Assembly: GCA_946894095.1 (NCBI GenBank)
Contig: OX335647.2
Span: 15,146,001 to 15,210,000 of the forward strand
Length of the DNA stretch: 64,000 bases
Origin: Incurvaria masculella
Lineage: Eukaryota; Arthropoda; Insecta; Lepidoptera; Incurvariidae
Direction of reading: 5' to 3'
Shown: in pieces, positions 24,331 to 33,323 of the stretch
Layout of the letters: every line of letters starts with the position of its first letter
Position numbering within the stretch: position 1 is the stretch's first letter
The notes under the pieces: model-generated
What the model saw: the letters and a program-made list of their open reading frames with translations, nothing else
Told to the model about the DNA's origin: nothing
Database searches by the model: none
Program-made: the position numbers and the translations under genes

Positions 24331-24602
24331 CCGGCCAAGTGCGAGTCGGACTCGCACACGCAGGGGTACAAGATTTCACACAAAAAAACACGTTTTTTTG
24401 TGTGGAGCCTCCTATAATTTATATATTTTTTTAATTTTACCTATTTTTTTATTCTAGCGTCAAAATAAATGCACACTCTGTGAAAAAATCAGCTGCCTAG
24501 GTACCTATTATTATTCATAAGATACAACCCTGTGACAGACATACGGACAGCGGAAGATTAGTAATAGGGTTCCGTTGGCACCTTTTTACGGAACCCTAAA
24601 AA
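24331..24602 (+). mobile_element. GTGCGAGTC-palindrome repeat, copy 3
   Basis: Starts CCGGCCAAGTGCGAGTCGGA and ends TTTTTACGGAACCCTAAAAA. It has lost the 'ggttccgtaccatcg' piece after the palindrome and most of the GGAC units. Confidence 0.85.
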
Positions 24603-24779
24603 GAGTATACGCTTGTAAAAATACACTATAGCGCTTTTTTGTAATTTTACTTTTGAACATCTCAATTAAAAACGAGTGGGTTTAAATAATCACCGGCGCA
24701 TGGTTAGAGCTACTCCAATTCGTAAAAGTTCGAAAGTCCATGGGCGTCTTCGTATCTCGTTGAGGGCCTGGTGTGCGCC

Positions 24780-24895
24780 ATATTTTTAATTTGTTTCTAT
24801 GATAAACCGGTATGGTTGTCTGTGCTGAGAGACCAAAGGTACCCAGCAAACCGAATCCACCTCACCTCGCGAAATCACGCTGTACATAAAAACGA
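24780..24895 (+). repeat. Dispersed repeat fragment shared with 18.3 kb
   Basis: 'gagaccaaaggtacccagca' and 'cacctcacctcgcgaaatca' correspond to the 18.3-kb sequence. It may be the 3' region of a decayed retroelement. Confidence 0.5.
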
Positions 24896-24932
24896 CTTCG
24901 GTGGTGTTTTGATGCAGTAACATGACACGGTG

Positions 24933-25060
24933 CTGGCCTTCTCACTTTTACTGTGTGTCTAAAATAATTTTACCAAAACGAGTTAAAATAAGTCTCCTGG
25001 CCTTCTCACTTTTACTGTGTGTCTAAAATAATTTTACCAAAACGAGTTAAAATAAGTCTC
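24933..25060. repeat. Perfect 64-bp tandem duplication
   Basis: The unit starts CTGGCCTTCTCACTTTTACT and ends AAAATAAGTCTC; 24933-24996 and 24997-25060 are identical. Confidence 0.98.
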
Positions 25061-25064
25061 AACC

Positions 25065-25135
25065 TCTAGGAACCCTGCCACCGATTTTTCTATTCCCGGG
25101 AGCCAGAAATGGCCCCGTGATGGTATTTAATCCAA
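25065..25135 (+). repeat. Short repeat shared with 49.0 kb
   Basis: 'ggaaccctgccaccga' and 'cccgggagccagaaatggcc' match 'ggaaccctgagaccga' and 'cccaggagccagaattgcc' at 48995-49060. Confidence 0.4.
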
Positions 25136-25946
25136 CTGAGTAGTAGACCTCCTGGTCTACGACTCTACACAGGTAGATACGCAACAATACGAATCCGAAT
25201 GAAAAGATCGACCTTAGTTATAATAGCCAGCGCTTTCTTTGGCTTCAACGGAACTAGATCCGTAATAAATTACAACCATTGTGTCCTCATAGCACAAAAG
25301 AGCTGTCTTCATAAACATTGTAAGAACTGGCATGCGCTTGTGTTGAGAAAAACGAACAGGTGTCAGGTCCTCGGCCGACTCTTGCGCAGGTAGGTGAGTA
25401 CCTGATACCTTCAGGCTGCCGACCCTGAATCCGTTCCCAAACAAATGTGAGACGGAGAGCTTTTTATTTTGCACCTACATACTTGGAACCAGTACCAGTA
25501 AAGTTGCGAGAAAGGGTGGGTATTGAGTATTTCTTGTTTTATTTAGAATCACTCTTAACTTTTTGTTGGCAAAGTTTTCCAAGAATTAACGAATAACCTA
25601 GAACAAATAATAAAATAAAAGAATAGGTACCTAGGTAGCCAATCATTTCAACACTTTTTTATTATTACTACACGCTTGGTCTCATTTTAACATATGGACT
25701 ACTAGTTAGTCAGTACAATAATAACAGCGAATAAGAACTGAATAACGACAAATATTGAGCAGTATACGAAATACCTAATCATTGGTATTATCTTTGGTTT
25801 AACGATGGTTATACGTATTTTAATGAAGTTTGACTGCTCCAGTAGATAAACCACAAATTTAACTTCAATGGAAAAGAAGCCCTATTTGCCATTATTATTC
25901 GACAAATTGTAATGCCACTCACGTAGGGCACTTAATTACAATGCTG

Positions 25947-26105
25947 TGACGTCACAAGTCTTCGGCTGGACCGCGCCGCGCCGCGTCTGGCAACGACGAC
26001 GGCACGCGCGTTGAACGCTACGCCTTAGTTTGCGAACATTGAGCATTCTATGCCAGTTCGACTCGCGCAATCTATTACGTTTTCAGATCACAATTCAAGG
26101 TGAGG
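25947..26105 (+). promoter_or_regulatory. CRE plus GC-rich patch, candidate promoter and first exon
   Basis: TGACGTCA at 25947-25954, then a GC-rich stretch of CGCC/GCGC (25970-26010), then a donor-like CAAG|GTGAGG at 26096-26105. The order suits a promoter and short first exon; no transcript evidence. Confidence 0.25.
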
Positions 26106-26432
26106 ATATCGTAATGTCAAAATGGGACATCTCGCTCAGTTACTTATGTTCGAATACTTTATTTATGGAGGAAGTTGTACTGATCGTACGGCATGTAAAG
26201 TTTCCAACGTGTAATTAATTTCGATAAGGGTGTAAAATAAAATAGGCTTATTTATGCGAACGCGTGTATAGATATCCAGTAAATTCTAATTAATTATTGG
26301 AAATTTAAATGAAATACAGTTAATCGCTGCTTGGATGAAAACTTCAACATTGACTAACTACACAAAAAATAACGCCGACTATTAGAGATAAGAACCCTGA
26401 AAACATGAAGGCAAATCTAATCTAATATCTAA

Positions 26433-27387
26433 TCTAATAAATATTATAAAGGGGAAAGTTTGTAATAATGGATGGATGGATGGATGGATGGATGGATGGA
26501 TGGATGGATGGATGGATGTTTGTTACTCTTTCACGTAAAAACTACTGAATGGATTCTAATGAAACTTTACAATAATATAGCTTATACATCAGAATAACAC
26601 ATAGGCTACAATTTATAAAGATATTGTGCCCATGGGCTTAAGAACTTTCACGGGGCTGCGAAAACGATGCCAGTAGCGCTACTTCACACCAAGGGGAGCG
26701 GGGCCGGGGGCGGCGGCGGGAGCGGGGCCGGGGGCGGGGCGGGCGGTCCGACGGCGGCGGGAGGGGGGGGCGGGTACGGCTCGGTATTTCCCGCAACTTT
26801 AGGACTACTTGGTAAAATCCTTGAGAACCAATTACTCGATTTAGATGCGGATTGTATCTACGTCTAGCCTGATTCTACTCAAAACTTATAGGCTACATAA
26901 TATAACGTTTCATTACCTGAAGGGTGAGTAGAGAGTGTTAAATTCTTATAACTTGCGAACCACTAACCCGATTTATGTGCGTATTTTATCAATGTATAGG
27001 ATCTCTGGGAGCAGTCAGGTTCGAGATGGGTTACTGTTTTCGATGTTGAGGCTAGCTGTGGGTTGGAGTCCACGCAAAACTTACCTACATTACACGTTAC
27101 TTACTTACTAGGTAAACAATGTTGCAGTGCAAGTGCAGCAAGGTTCTGGCGGCAAATGCTTTTTTTTTAAATAGCCACCAAATGTCAACGAAGCTCTAAA
27201 TGGGAATTATTGGATGTTTCTCATTAAATCATGCTATTTCATCTCGAACGATCTTGATTAAATTTGGTAGATGGATACATTGTCATGGACCAGTTTGACC
27301 CTATTTTGGATCAGCCATGTGGGCTACTTTTTATCCATGAAATAATTTAGCCGACACTAACCCGAGCGGAGCCGGGTACCGCAGCTA
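26433..27387 (+). mobile_element. Non-autonomous Helitron, copy 1 (complete ends)
   Basis: The element starts TCTAATAAATATTATAAAGG and ends GAGCCGGGTACCGCAGCTAG, with a short GC hairpin (ACCCG/CGGGT around AGCGGAGC) about 10 bases before the CTAG end. The base following is T, as expected for Helitron insertion between A and T. It has no coding capacity. It contains an ATGG tandem array and a GC-rich block of CGG/GGGGC units. Closely related copies follow at 27388 and 32025-34181, and partial ends lie at 34617 and 63859. Confidence 0.8.
26468..26519. repeat. (ATGG)n microsatellite inside Helitron copy 1
   Basis: About 12-13 perfect ATGG units sit just inside the 5' end of the element. Copy 2 has only about four units at 27419-27437, and copy 3 has GTAT units at the same place, so the tract varies between copies. 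Confidence 0.95.
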
Positions 27388-27990
27388 GTAAATATTATAA
27401 AGGGGAAAGCTTGTAATAATGGATGGATGGATGGATGTTTGTCTCTTTCACGTAAAAACTACTAAATGGATGTTAATGAAACTTTACAATAATATAGCTT
27501 ATACATCAGAATAAGACATAGGCTACAATTTATAAAGATGTTATGCCCATGGGCTTTCTAACTTTCACGGGGCTGCGAAAACGATGCCGTTAGCGCTACT
27601 TCACACCAGGGGGAGCGGGTCGGGGGCGGCGGCGGGAGGGGCGGCGGTGCGACGCGCGGTGGGTGAGGAGGGGGGGGCGGGTGAGGGCAGACGTCATACC
27701 GGTTGTGTCCGTTGGAGAATTTTCAAGGCACTAGCGATTTGTTAAAACTCATTGTACTTAAAGTAATATAGGCCCAAGGATAGTTATTGGCAGGTTTATT
27801 TTGTTAGGAGTTACACGTACAAAAAAATACTTCATTTTTATTTTAATTATATAGATAGGTTACTTACCTGTTCATTATAAAGAATTACTTCGTTTTTATT
27901 TAAATTATTAAAGGTTGTAGGTAGGTAAGTAATTGGTCCTTTTTTGGTTATTTTGGTTCATTTATAATAATGTGAATAACATAACAGCAA
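27388..27990 (+). mobile_element. Non-autonomous Helitron, copy 2 (5' part)
   Basis: This begins immediately after the CTAG end of copy 1 with AAATATTATAAAGGGGAAAG and follows copy 1 closely through the ATGG tract, the roughly 'cccatgggctt' segment and the GC-rich block up to about 27690. It then diverges and runs into the LINE tail. No 3' terminus of its own is visible, so it is truncated or interrupted by the LINE. Confidence 0.65.
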
Positions 27991-27993
27991 TGA

Positions 27994-28041
27994 TATTATA
28001 TTATATTATATTATTATATTATATTATTTATTATTATTATA
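27994..28041. repeat. TTATA/TTA microsatellite, probable 3' tail of the LINE
   Basis: This is a run of attat/atta units about 85 bases beyond the ORF2 stop. A repeat-type tail of this sort is expected at the 3' end of CR1/L2-like LINEs. Confidence 0.6.
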
Positions 28042-28126
28042 GTTGTACATAATACTTTACAGCAAACACCAATTCGTATAATGTAGTTACAAAAAACAAA
28101 GAAAGTAAAGAAAATGAACAAAATTA

Positions 28127-31078
28127 TTACCTATTCCCTTCCAAAAATCTTTTGCAAGCTCGCTCAAACATTCCTCCCTCGATCACTAGAACATCGCATT
28201 CAGGTGTTGACCAGAGCATTGCGTTGAAAAGTCTTCGGACGAGGCAGATAGGTGACCAGTAGTGCGAGCGAGTGCGCGTCATAGGTTCGGCAAACAGACG
28301 CGGTCGCCGCAGTCTATTTAAATTACAAGGCACATTTAAAGCTGTTATCAGTTCTAGAAGCGCTGGAGAGTCCACGTTTCCCATTAGAACCTTCTTAGCA
28401 AACAGCATTAGTGCTCGGGACCTCCGAAGTTCAAGAGTGTTGAACCCCAACATTCCGAGCAAAAATGCTGTTGGATAAAGGTAAGGATAGTAACCATGAA
28501 ATTTAAAATATAAAAATCGTAAAAAACGTTTTTGAATTTTCTCCAGCATGAGGATATAGCGATCTTCATGCGGAGACCAGACAATTGCACCAGCTTCGAG
28601 TTTAGACCGAACTAAAGCCACGAAGAGTAGCTTTATTGTAGTCATATCCCCAAAATCTTTCGCATTACGCAGCACGAAACCTAGTTTGGCAAACGATGTT
28701 TTTGTCAAGGCTCGGATATGCGGATTAAATGTGAGATGCGTGTCAAAAGTAACGCCGAGATCTTTGACCTTTGTGTCGCGGGGTATCTCGACATCGCCCA
28801 GCTGGTACTCGTATATCAGAGGTGTGGGTGAGCGGGTGTAGGACACTACTGTGCACTTTTCTGGATTGAACAATAGTTTATTCGTTATACTCCACTGATA
28901 TACCATATTTAGGACCTGCTGAATTATTTCACAATCGGCTTCTTCCCTGATACGCAAGAGTAGTTTCATGTCGTCGGCATAGAGAAGACAATCGACACAC
29001 TGTACAAGTTTAGCAATGTCATCAATCATTATGTTAAATAGAAGGCTAGACAGTACTGAACCCTGGCTGACCCCCGATCTTGTGTTGTACGGCTTCGACT
29101 CATAGCACCCGTACCTCACATATTGCTTCCTATCTCTCAGGTAGTCAGAAAACAGGGCGAGGAGTTTTGGGGTGAAGCCCGCAATGCATAGTTTTTCGAG
29201 CAGGACATCATTATCTACTCTATCAAATGCCTTTCTAAAGTCCAAGTAGATGACATCGACTTGCAAGTTCTTATCCAAGTTTTCTGAAATATAATTAGTG
29301 ACTAGTAACAAGTTCGATTCGACGGAGCGTTTCTTCGTAAAACCATGTTGAATGGGAGACATGTGGCATGCAGTACCTTCATAAATGTATTTGTGCAGTA
29401 TTGACTCGAATATTTTGGCTGCAGCTGATAGGACCGCCACTGGTCTATAGTTTTCTGCATTCAATTTGTCACTACTCTTGGGTATCGGGGAAACTCTGGT
29501 TACTTTCCACCGTTGGGGATAGATGCCAGACTGTAACGCAACGTTAAATATATGCAGAAGTGGATCTATGACGAAATCGACACACCCTTTCAGGATATAC
29601 CCCGGGACACCATCCGGACCTACCGCACTTCGTGACTTCAGTCGTCGGACAGCTCGGCGGACGTCCATGCTTGTGATGGTGGTTATGTTAACATAACGAC
29701 TGTCCCCCGCGCGAGCATCCGCTCCCGCTCCGACTCGTTCTGCAGCTATTGGATCTAGCATAGGAATGTCTGGCAGAAACACGGATTCAAAAAAGTCCGC
29801 AAAGGCTTGAGCCGCCGCTGGACCTCGATGAGGTAGCCCTTCTCGTAATATGCATGGTTCAAAGCCGCCACGGGTATTTAGACTACGAACATATCCCCAG
29901 AAAGTACGTGAGTTCACTCTAATATTCGATTCTGCAGAACGAGTGTAGGTATCGCGTGAGGTAGCTATTTTGAACTTAATCGAAGCGCGCATAAAACTAA
30001 ATTTATTATAGAAATATTGGTAGCCTGTAAGCTTGAACATTTTATGAAATTGAGCTTTTTTCTCAATGTCACGGATTATTTCACTAGTGAACCAGACTGG
30101 ATATTGTCTGGTCCTTGAGTGAGGCCGTATTTTCTTTGGTATGCATTTGTCTAGGCATTGATAAATATGATAATAAAATATTTCTACTGCTGCATTGACT
30201 GAAGATTGTTGAAGACAATCATGCCAATCAATGTCAGCGATAAGAGTATATAGAAGTGGATAATTCCCCTTACTGAAGTTCCAGTCAGTACTTTGGTCAA
30301 TGTTAGATATTTCGAGACACTCACTGTGACGCGTGAGTTCGTACTTGACGGTGACGAGTAGCGGTGGGTGGTAGGTATCTGCGCGAACTAGAGGCTCGTC
30401 CGCTCGCACCACCGACAGCTGTGTACTCGGCTCTGCCAACACCAAGTCAAGTATTCCCCCTCTTTCATTCGTCACCTCATTAAACTGCAAAATATTACAA
30501 AATGAAATAAAATATAAAAAATAGTCATTTACGTGAGTCGATGCACTGTTAAGATTAAAATCGCCTAGTAAAATAATTTTTTCAGTGCATAGGCGTGCAC
30601 AAACAATTTCTAGGCTTTCTAACTGTTCTAGGTAGGCATCCTCGGAAACATTGGGTGGGATATAAACCACGCAAATATAAACTTTAATAGTATTAAAAGA
30701 AACACACGCCCAAAGATCTTCTCCGTGGGTGGATTCGAGGTCGGGACGTCTTCTTAGGGCAAGCTCTTCTCGCGCAGCCAGCATGACGCCTCCGCCGCAG
30801 CGCGAGGGTCGGTCGCGACGCAGTACGCTCCAGCCGGGGCCGCACACCTCCGCGTCGCTGACCGACTCGTCGAGCCAGCTCTCGGTGATGGCGACCACTT
30901 GCGCCTGCAATATGCATGTGCCGTCATAAAGCTCTCTAAGCTTTGTCTTTAATCCGCGCGTGTTTTGATACATAATTTTGATTTCCATTGTGCAAGACTC
31001 TCGCATGCACTCATTAGATCGACGAGACGGTGCTTGTACTCTATCGACCGGTGTTATTGACCCGAAAAAACCATTCAT
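28127..31078 (-). CDS. LINE ORF2: apurinic-type endonuclease plus reverse transcriptase (Jockey/CR1 group)
   Basis: This 983-residue open frame encodes the enzyme of a non-LTR retrotransposon, which nicks target DNA and reverse-transcribes its own RNA from the nick. The N-terminal endonuclease spans about residues 31-245, with QNTRG near 39, catalytic-type ESW at 66-68, GDFNLN at 172-177 and a DTYHPP variant of the usual SDH motif at 234-239. The reverse transcriptase spans about 480-760: GPDGVP near 488, ENYRPVAVL near 542, LDFRKAFD at 612-619 (first Asp catalytic), GVSQGSVLSSLLF at 669-681 and YADD at 700-703. A C-terminal region of about 220 residues follows. No stop or frameshift interrupts it, so the copy looks young and possibly competent. 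The first Met lies 38 bases inside the end of ORF1, which suggests coupled re-initiation. Clade assignment within Jockey/CR1/L2-like LINEs is from motif memory and is uncertain; the function is not. Confidence 0.95.
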   Translation of the reverse strand: MNGFFGSITPVDRVQAPSRRSNECMRESCTMEIKIMYQNTRGLKTKLRELYDGTCILQAQVVAITESWLDESVSDAEVCGPGWSVLRRDRPSRCGGGVMLAAREELALRRRPDLESTHGEDLWACVSFNTIKVYICVVYIPPNVSEDAYLEQLESLEIVCARLCTEKIILLGDFNLNSASTHVNDYFLYFISFCNILQFNEVTNERGGILDLVLAEPSTQLSVVRADEPLVRADTYHPPLLVTVKYELTRHSECLEISNIDQSTDWNFSKGNYPLLYTLIADIDWHDCLQQSSVNAAVEIFYYHIYQCLDKCIPKKIRPHSRTRQYPVWFTSEIIRDIEKKAQFHKMFKLTGYQYFYNKFSFMRASIKFKIATSRDTYTRSAESNIRVNSRTFWGYVRSLNTRGGFEPCILREGLPHRGPAAAQAFADFFESVFLPDIPMLDPIAAERVGAGADARAGDSRYVNITTITSMDVRRAVRRLKSRSAVGPDGVPGYILKGCVDFVIDPLLHIFNVALQSGIYPQRWKVTRVSPIPKSSDKLNAENYRPVAVLSAAAKIFESILHKYIYEGTACHMSPIQHGFTKKRSVESNLLLVTNYISENLDKNLQVDVIYLDFRKAFDRVDNDVLLEKLCIAGFTPKLLALFSDYLRDRKQYVRYGCYESKPYNTRSGVSQGSVLSSLLFNIMIDDIAKLVQCVDCLLYADDMKLLLRIREEADCEIIQQVLNMVYQWSITNKLLFNPEKCTVVSYTRSPTPLIYEYQLGDVEIPRDTKVKDLGVTFDTHLTFNPHIRALTKTSFAKLGFVLRNAKDFGDMTTIKLLFVALVRSKLEAGAIVWSPHEDRYILMLEKIQKRFLRFLYFKFHGYYPYLYPTAFLLGMLGFNTLELRRSRALMLFAKKVLMGNVDSPALLELITALNVPCNLNRLRRPRLFAEPMTRTRSHYWSPICLVRRLFNAMLWSTPECDVLVIEGGMFERACKRFLEGNR

Positions 31079-31943
31079 TTATCTCCACATTTGGAGGCCA
31101 CTCTTCCGCTGACATAAATCGATGACATTCTGTTTCAGGAATGCCAATCTTAAATGACGCATACTCGTTGTGTGATACATTAATTTTTTTTATTCTTAGT
31201 CGTATACCCGGAATTTTCTTATCGATATAACATTTAATGTTTTCCTCAGTCGTCGAGGGTAAGAAGTTCCAGGCGTGAAGGAATTTGAATTGAATTCGTT
31301 CGGCTGCACGTAGTTCAGTATCTTCCGGCCCTGATCCGGTGATTATAACGCGCTGTGCGGTTGGTTGACGTTGATTCGTTCGCCGCCGACGTTGTACTTT
31401 CTGCCACCCATGTGAATCCCGCTCATCAGTAGCAGGAACATCGGCTGCGGAGTCGGTATCAGGTTCTGGCGCTGCCACCTCCGTTGTCGCCGGAATCGGT
31501 CGAGCCAGAGAGACGTCATCATTTGATACCTCGGAGATCGATGGCGTCGAAGTGGTGGGAGCGGGCGGTTGAAGTGTAGCAGTGACTGGCCGTGGAGCAC
31601 GGGCTGCGGGGGAAGCGGTGCGCCCCCCCGTCGAACCGGTTGCATTGGCTGCCGCGGCCGCTGCTTGCTGCCTCGTTAATCTACCCGCACTCGTCGTAGA
31701 TGGCACGGAGGCGGCGCGGGGAGCTCCCGCGGCCGACGTTGATGTTTTGGGACCTTGCTTCGTATTCGAACTTTGTGGTCTACCCACGCGAAACACTTTC
31801 ACTTCTTCTTGTAGGCAATTAATTGTTTCAGAAAACGTATCAAACCGATCACTTAACTGATTTATTTTAATCTCCAATGGGCGGAGACATTGTTTAAATA
31901 CAGCTATTAACTGGTCCATATCAATTTGCGACATTGTGAACAA
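31041..31943 (-). CDS. LINE ORF1: RNA-binding/chaperone-type protein of the same retrotransposon
   Basis: This is a 300-residue frame directly upstream of the LINE ORF2, overlapping it by 38 bases. Residues 5-50 are leucine/isoleucine-rich with heptad-like spacing and probably form a coiled coil. Residues 60-170 are low-complexity Ala/Thr/Ser/Pro, including a run of seven alanines. A basic patch (QRRRRTNQR) lies near 184-192. The conserved-looking C-terminal block, about 215-295, has FKFLHAWNFLPSTTEENIK and ends with EWPPNVEINEWFF. That layout resembles the RRM-like terminal domain of CR1/Daphne-type ORF1 proteins, which bind element RNA. No CCHC zinc knuckles or PHD finger are visible. The start Met at 31943 is preceded by only about 80 bases before flanking repeat sequence, consistent with a short 5' UTR. 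The role is inferred from position and layout, not from strong sequence motifs. Confidence 0.85.
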   Translation of the reverse strand: MFTMSQIDMDQLIAVFKQCLRPLEIKINQLSDRFDTFSETINCLQEEVKVFRVGRPQSSNTKQGPKTSTSAAGAPRAASVPSTTSAGRLTRQQAAAAAANATGSTGGRTASPAARAPRPVTATLQPPAPTTSTPSISEVSNDDVSLARPIPATTEVAAPEPDTDSAADVPATDERDSHGWQKVQRRRRTNQRQPTAQRVIITGSGPEDTELRAAERIQFKFLHAWNFLPSTTEENIKCYIDKKIPGIRLRIKKINVSHNEYASFKIGIPETECHRFMSAEEWPPNVEINEWFFRVNNTGR

Positions 31944-32087
31944 AACAGAAATATAATTTCGCGGAGCGCGCGATGCGCGTGCGTTGCGGTCGAGTCTCGT
32001 CGAACGTCCCGTGATAACGTAAAATCTATACTAATAATAAATCTGTAAGGGTTATTCATGGAGTAAGTTGCTTTGTTTTATAAGATA

Positions 32088-33323
32088 CTAGCGGCCCGCT
32101 CCGGCTTCGCATGGGTATAAAATATATAGAGTATGTCACTTACTGAAAAAATGATTAACATCGATCCATTAGTTTTGATTTATTCATTACTGCCCGTGGC
32201 CCGCACGCGTTAAATTTGGAGTAAAACAATTCCCCTTTCCTTATACCATGAGTATTTCCTGCTATCTTTGGAATATCTAAATTCATACACTACATTTTTA
32301 CTTATTTACTTTTTAAATTTTTACCTATTTATTTTATTTTTACAGCAATTAATATATTACAGAATGTCATTATATACAACGTTCACAGCTTTATTGTCAT
32401 TAGACAATACAAACATGTTTTCTCTAGAGGTTACTCTTGAAATAGCGACATACAGTTGGCCATGTGAAAAACAGTCAACGCTCAAATCTAAACCTGCAAC
32501 GTTGAAGGTTTGACCCTGCGATTTATTAATGGTCATTGCAATTTTTAAATATGATATATCTTCGAAAATATTCATTTAAATCATATGCTGTAACGGGCCA
32601 TATAGATCCATATTAAATCAACAATTTATTTAAGGTATTTAATTGGATAAGGATTAATGCTGTATTGGTTAAAATCACTTCGAAAATTAGCCATTATTTG
32701 TCGTAAAAAGTAAATGACAAAAACATGTTATTGTGGGATATCCATAAGAGATAGACATATACCATCGCGGAGTTTTCTGTAGAACTTTTCAATGTGTATA
32801 ATACTTAGTACGTTATTTTGACAAATCTCGTAGGGTTCAGCCTGCGTTTGCAATGTAAGCGGAAAAATGATTTTTTAAGCTATTGCATAACTTCTATCGA
32901 GGGCCTTGAGCGCGGGGACCGAATCCAGAAATTCCGTAACGAAAAAAAACCTCACGCTCCCCACTCCGACGGGCGATGCCGGTAGCGCTACTTCACACCA
33001 GGGGGAGCGGGGCTGGGGGCGGCGGCGGGAGCGGCGGCGGGGGCGGGCCGGCATAACTTGATACAAAATGCTATGCAATAGCTTTACCGCGGCAGTCCCC
33101 GAGTGCCACACGTCTTTTTTTATGATATCACATTGGAAACCTCAAAAATAACAGTATTTCTCCACTATTTAATGGATGTTATTATACATATAAACCTTCC
33201 TCTTTAATCACTCTATCTATTAAAAAAAAACCGCATCAAAATCCGTTGCGTAGTTTTAAAGATTTAAGCGAACATGGGGATATAGGGACAGAGAAAGCGA
33301 CTTTGTTTTATACTATGTAGTGA
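32088..33323 (-). mobile_element. Helitron carrying a helicase remnant, nested in copy 3
   Basis: On the minus strand it starts TCACTACATAGTATAAAACA at 33323 and ends in CTAG at 32091-32088, next to a GC hairpin (GAAGCCGGAGCGGGCCGCTAG region). The flanking bases are A and T. It carries the C-terminal end of a RepHel helicase frame and a GC-rich block at about 32977-33050. A related copy without the helicase lies at 59422-60300. Confidence 0.85.
32357..32575 (-). pseudogene. C-terminal remnant of a Helitron RepHel (PIF1-type) helicase
   Basis: This 72-residue frame contains TINKSQGQTF (residues 15-24) and LYVAISRVTS (41-50), the last conserved motifs of PIF1-family helicases. It ends VVYNDIL, as Helitron helicases usually do close to the 3' end of the element. 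A full RepHel is over 1000 residues, so more than 90% is missing, including the Rep HUH nuclease and the Walker motifs. The surviving frame has no stops. It is a passenger in a non-autonomous element and is not expected to be active. Confidence 0.9.

Larger units (their letters stand above)
27990..32024 (-). mobile_element. Near-complete LINE (Jockey/CR1 group), both ORFs open
   Basis: The element contains ORF1 and ORF2 plus short UTRs. Reading on the minus strand, the 5' end is placed just before 32025, where an apparent Helitron start (TCTATACTAATAATAAATC on the plus strand) begins. The 3' end is placed in a short TTATA/TTA repeat block at about 27994-28041, a microsatellite tail rather than poly(A), as in CR1/L2-type LINEs. 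I could not find an unambiguous target-site duplication. It lies between two Helitron copies. Confidence 0.85.

Noticed and set aside
26667..26867. Glycine-rich frame starting MPVALLHTKGSGAGGGGG
   Set aside because: It lies wholly within a non-autonomous Helitron, reading its GC-rich tract.
28272..31860. Plus-strand and other-frame open stretches across the LINE
   Set aside because: They are shadows of ORF1 and ORF2 on the minus strand.
32875..33111. Arginine/proline-rich minus frame
   Set aside because: It reads the GC-rich block of the nested Helitron.
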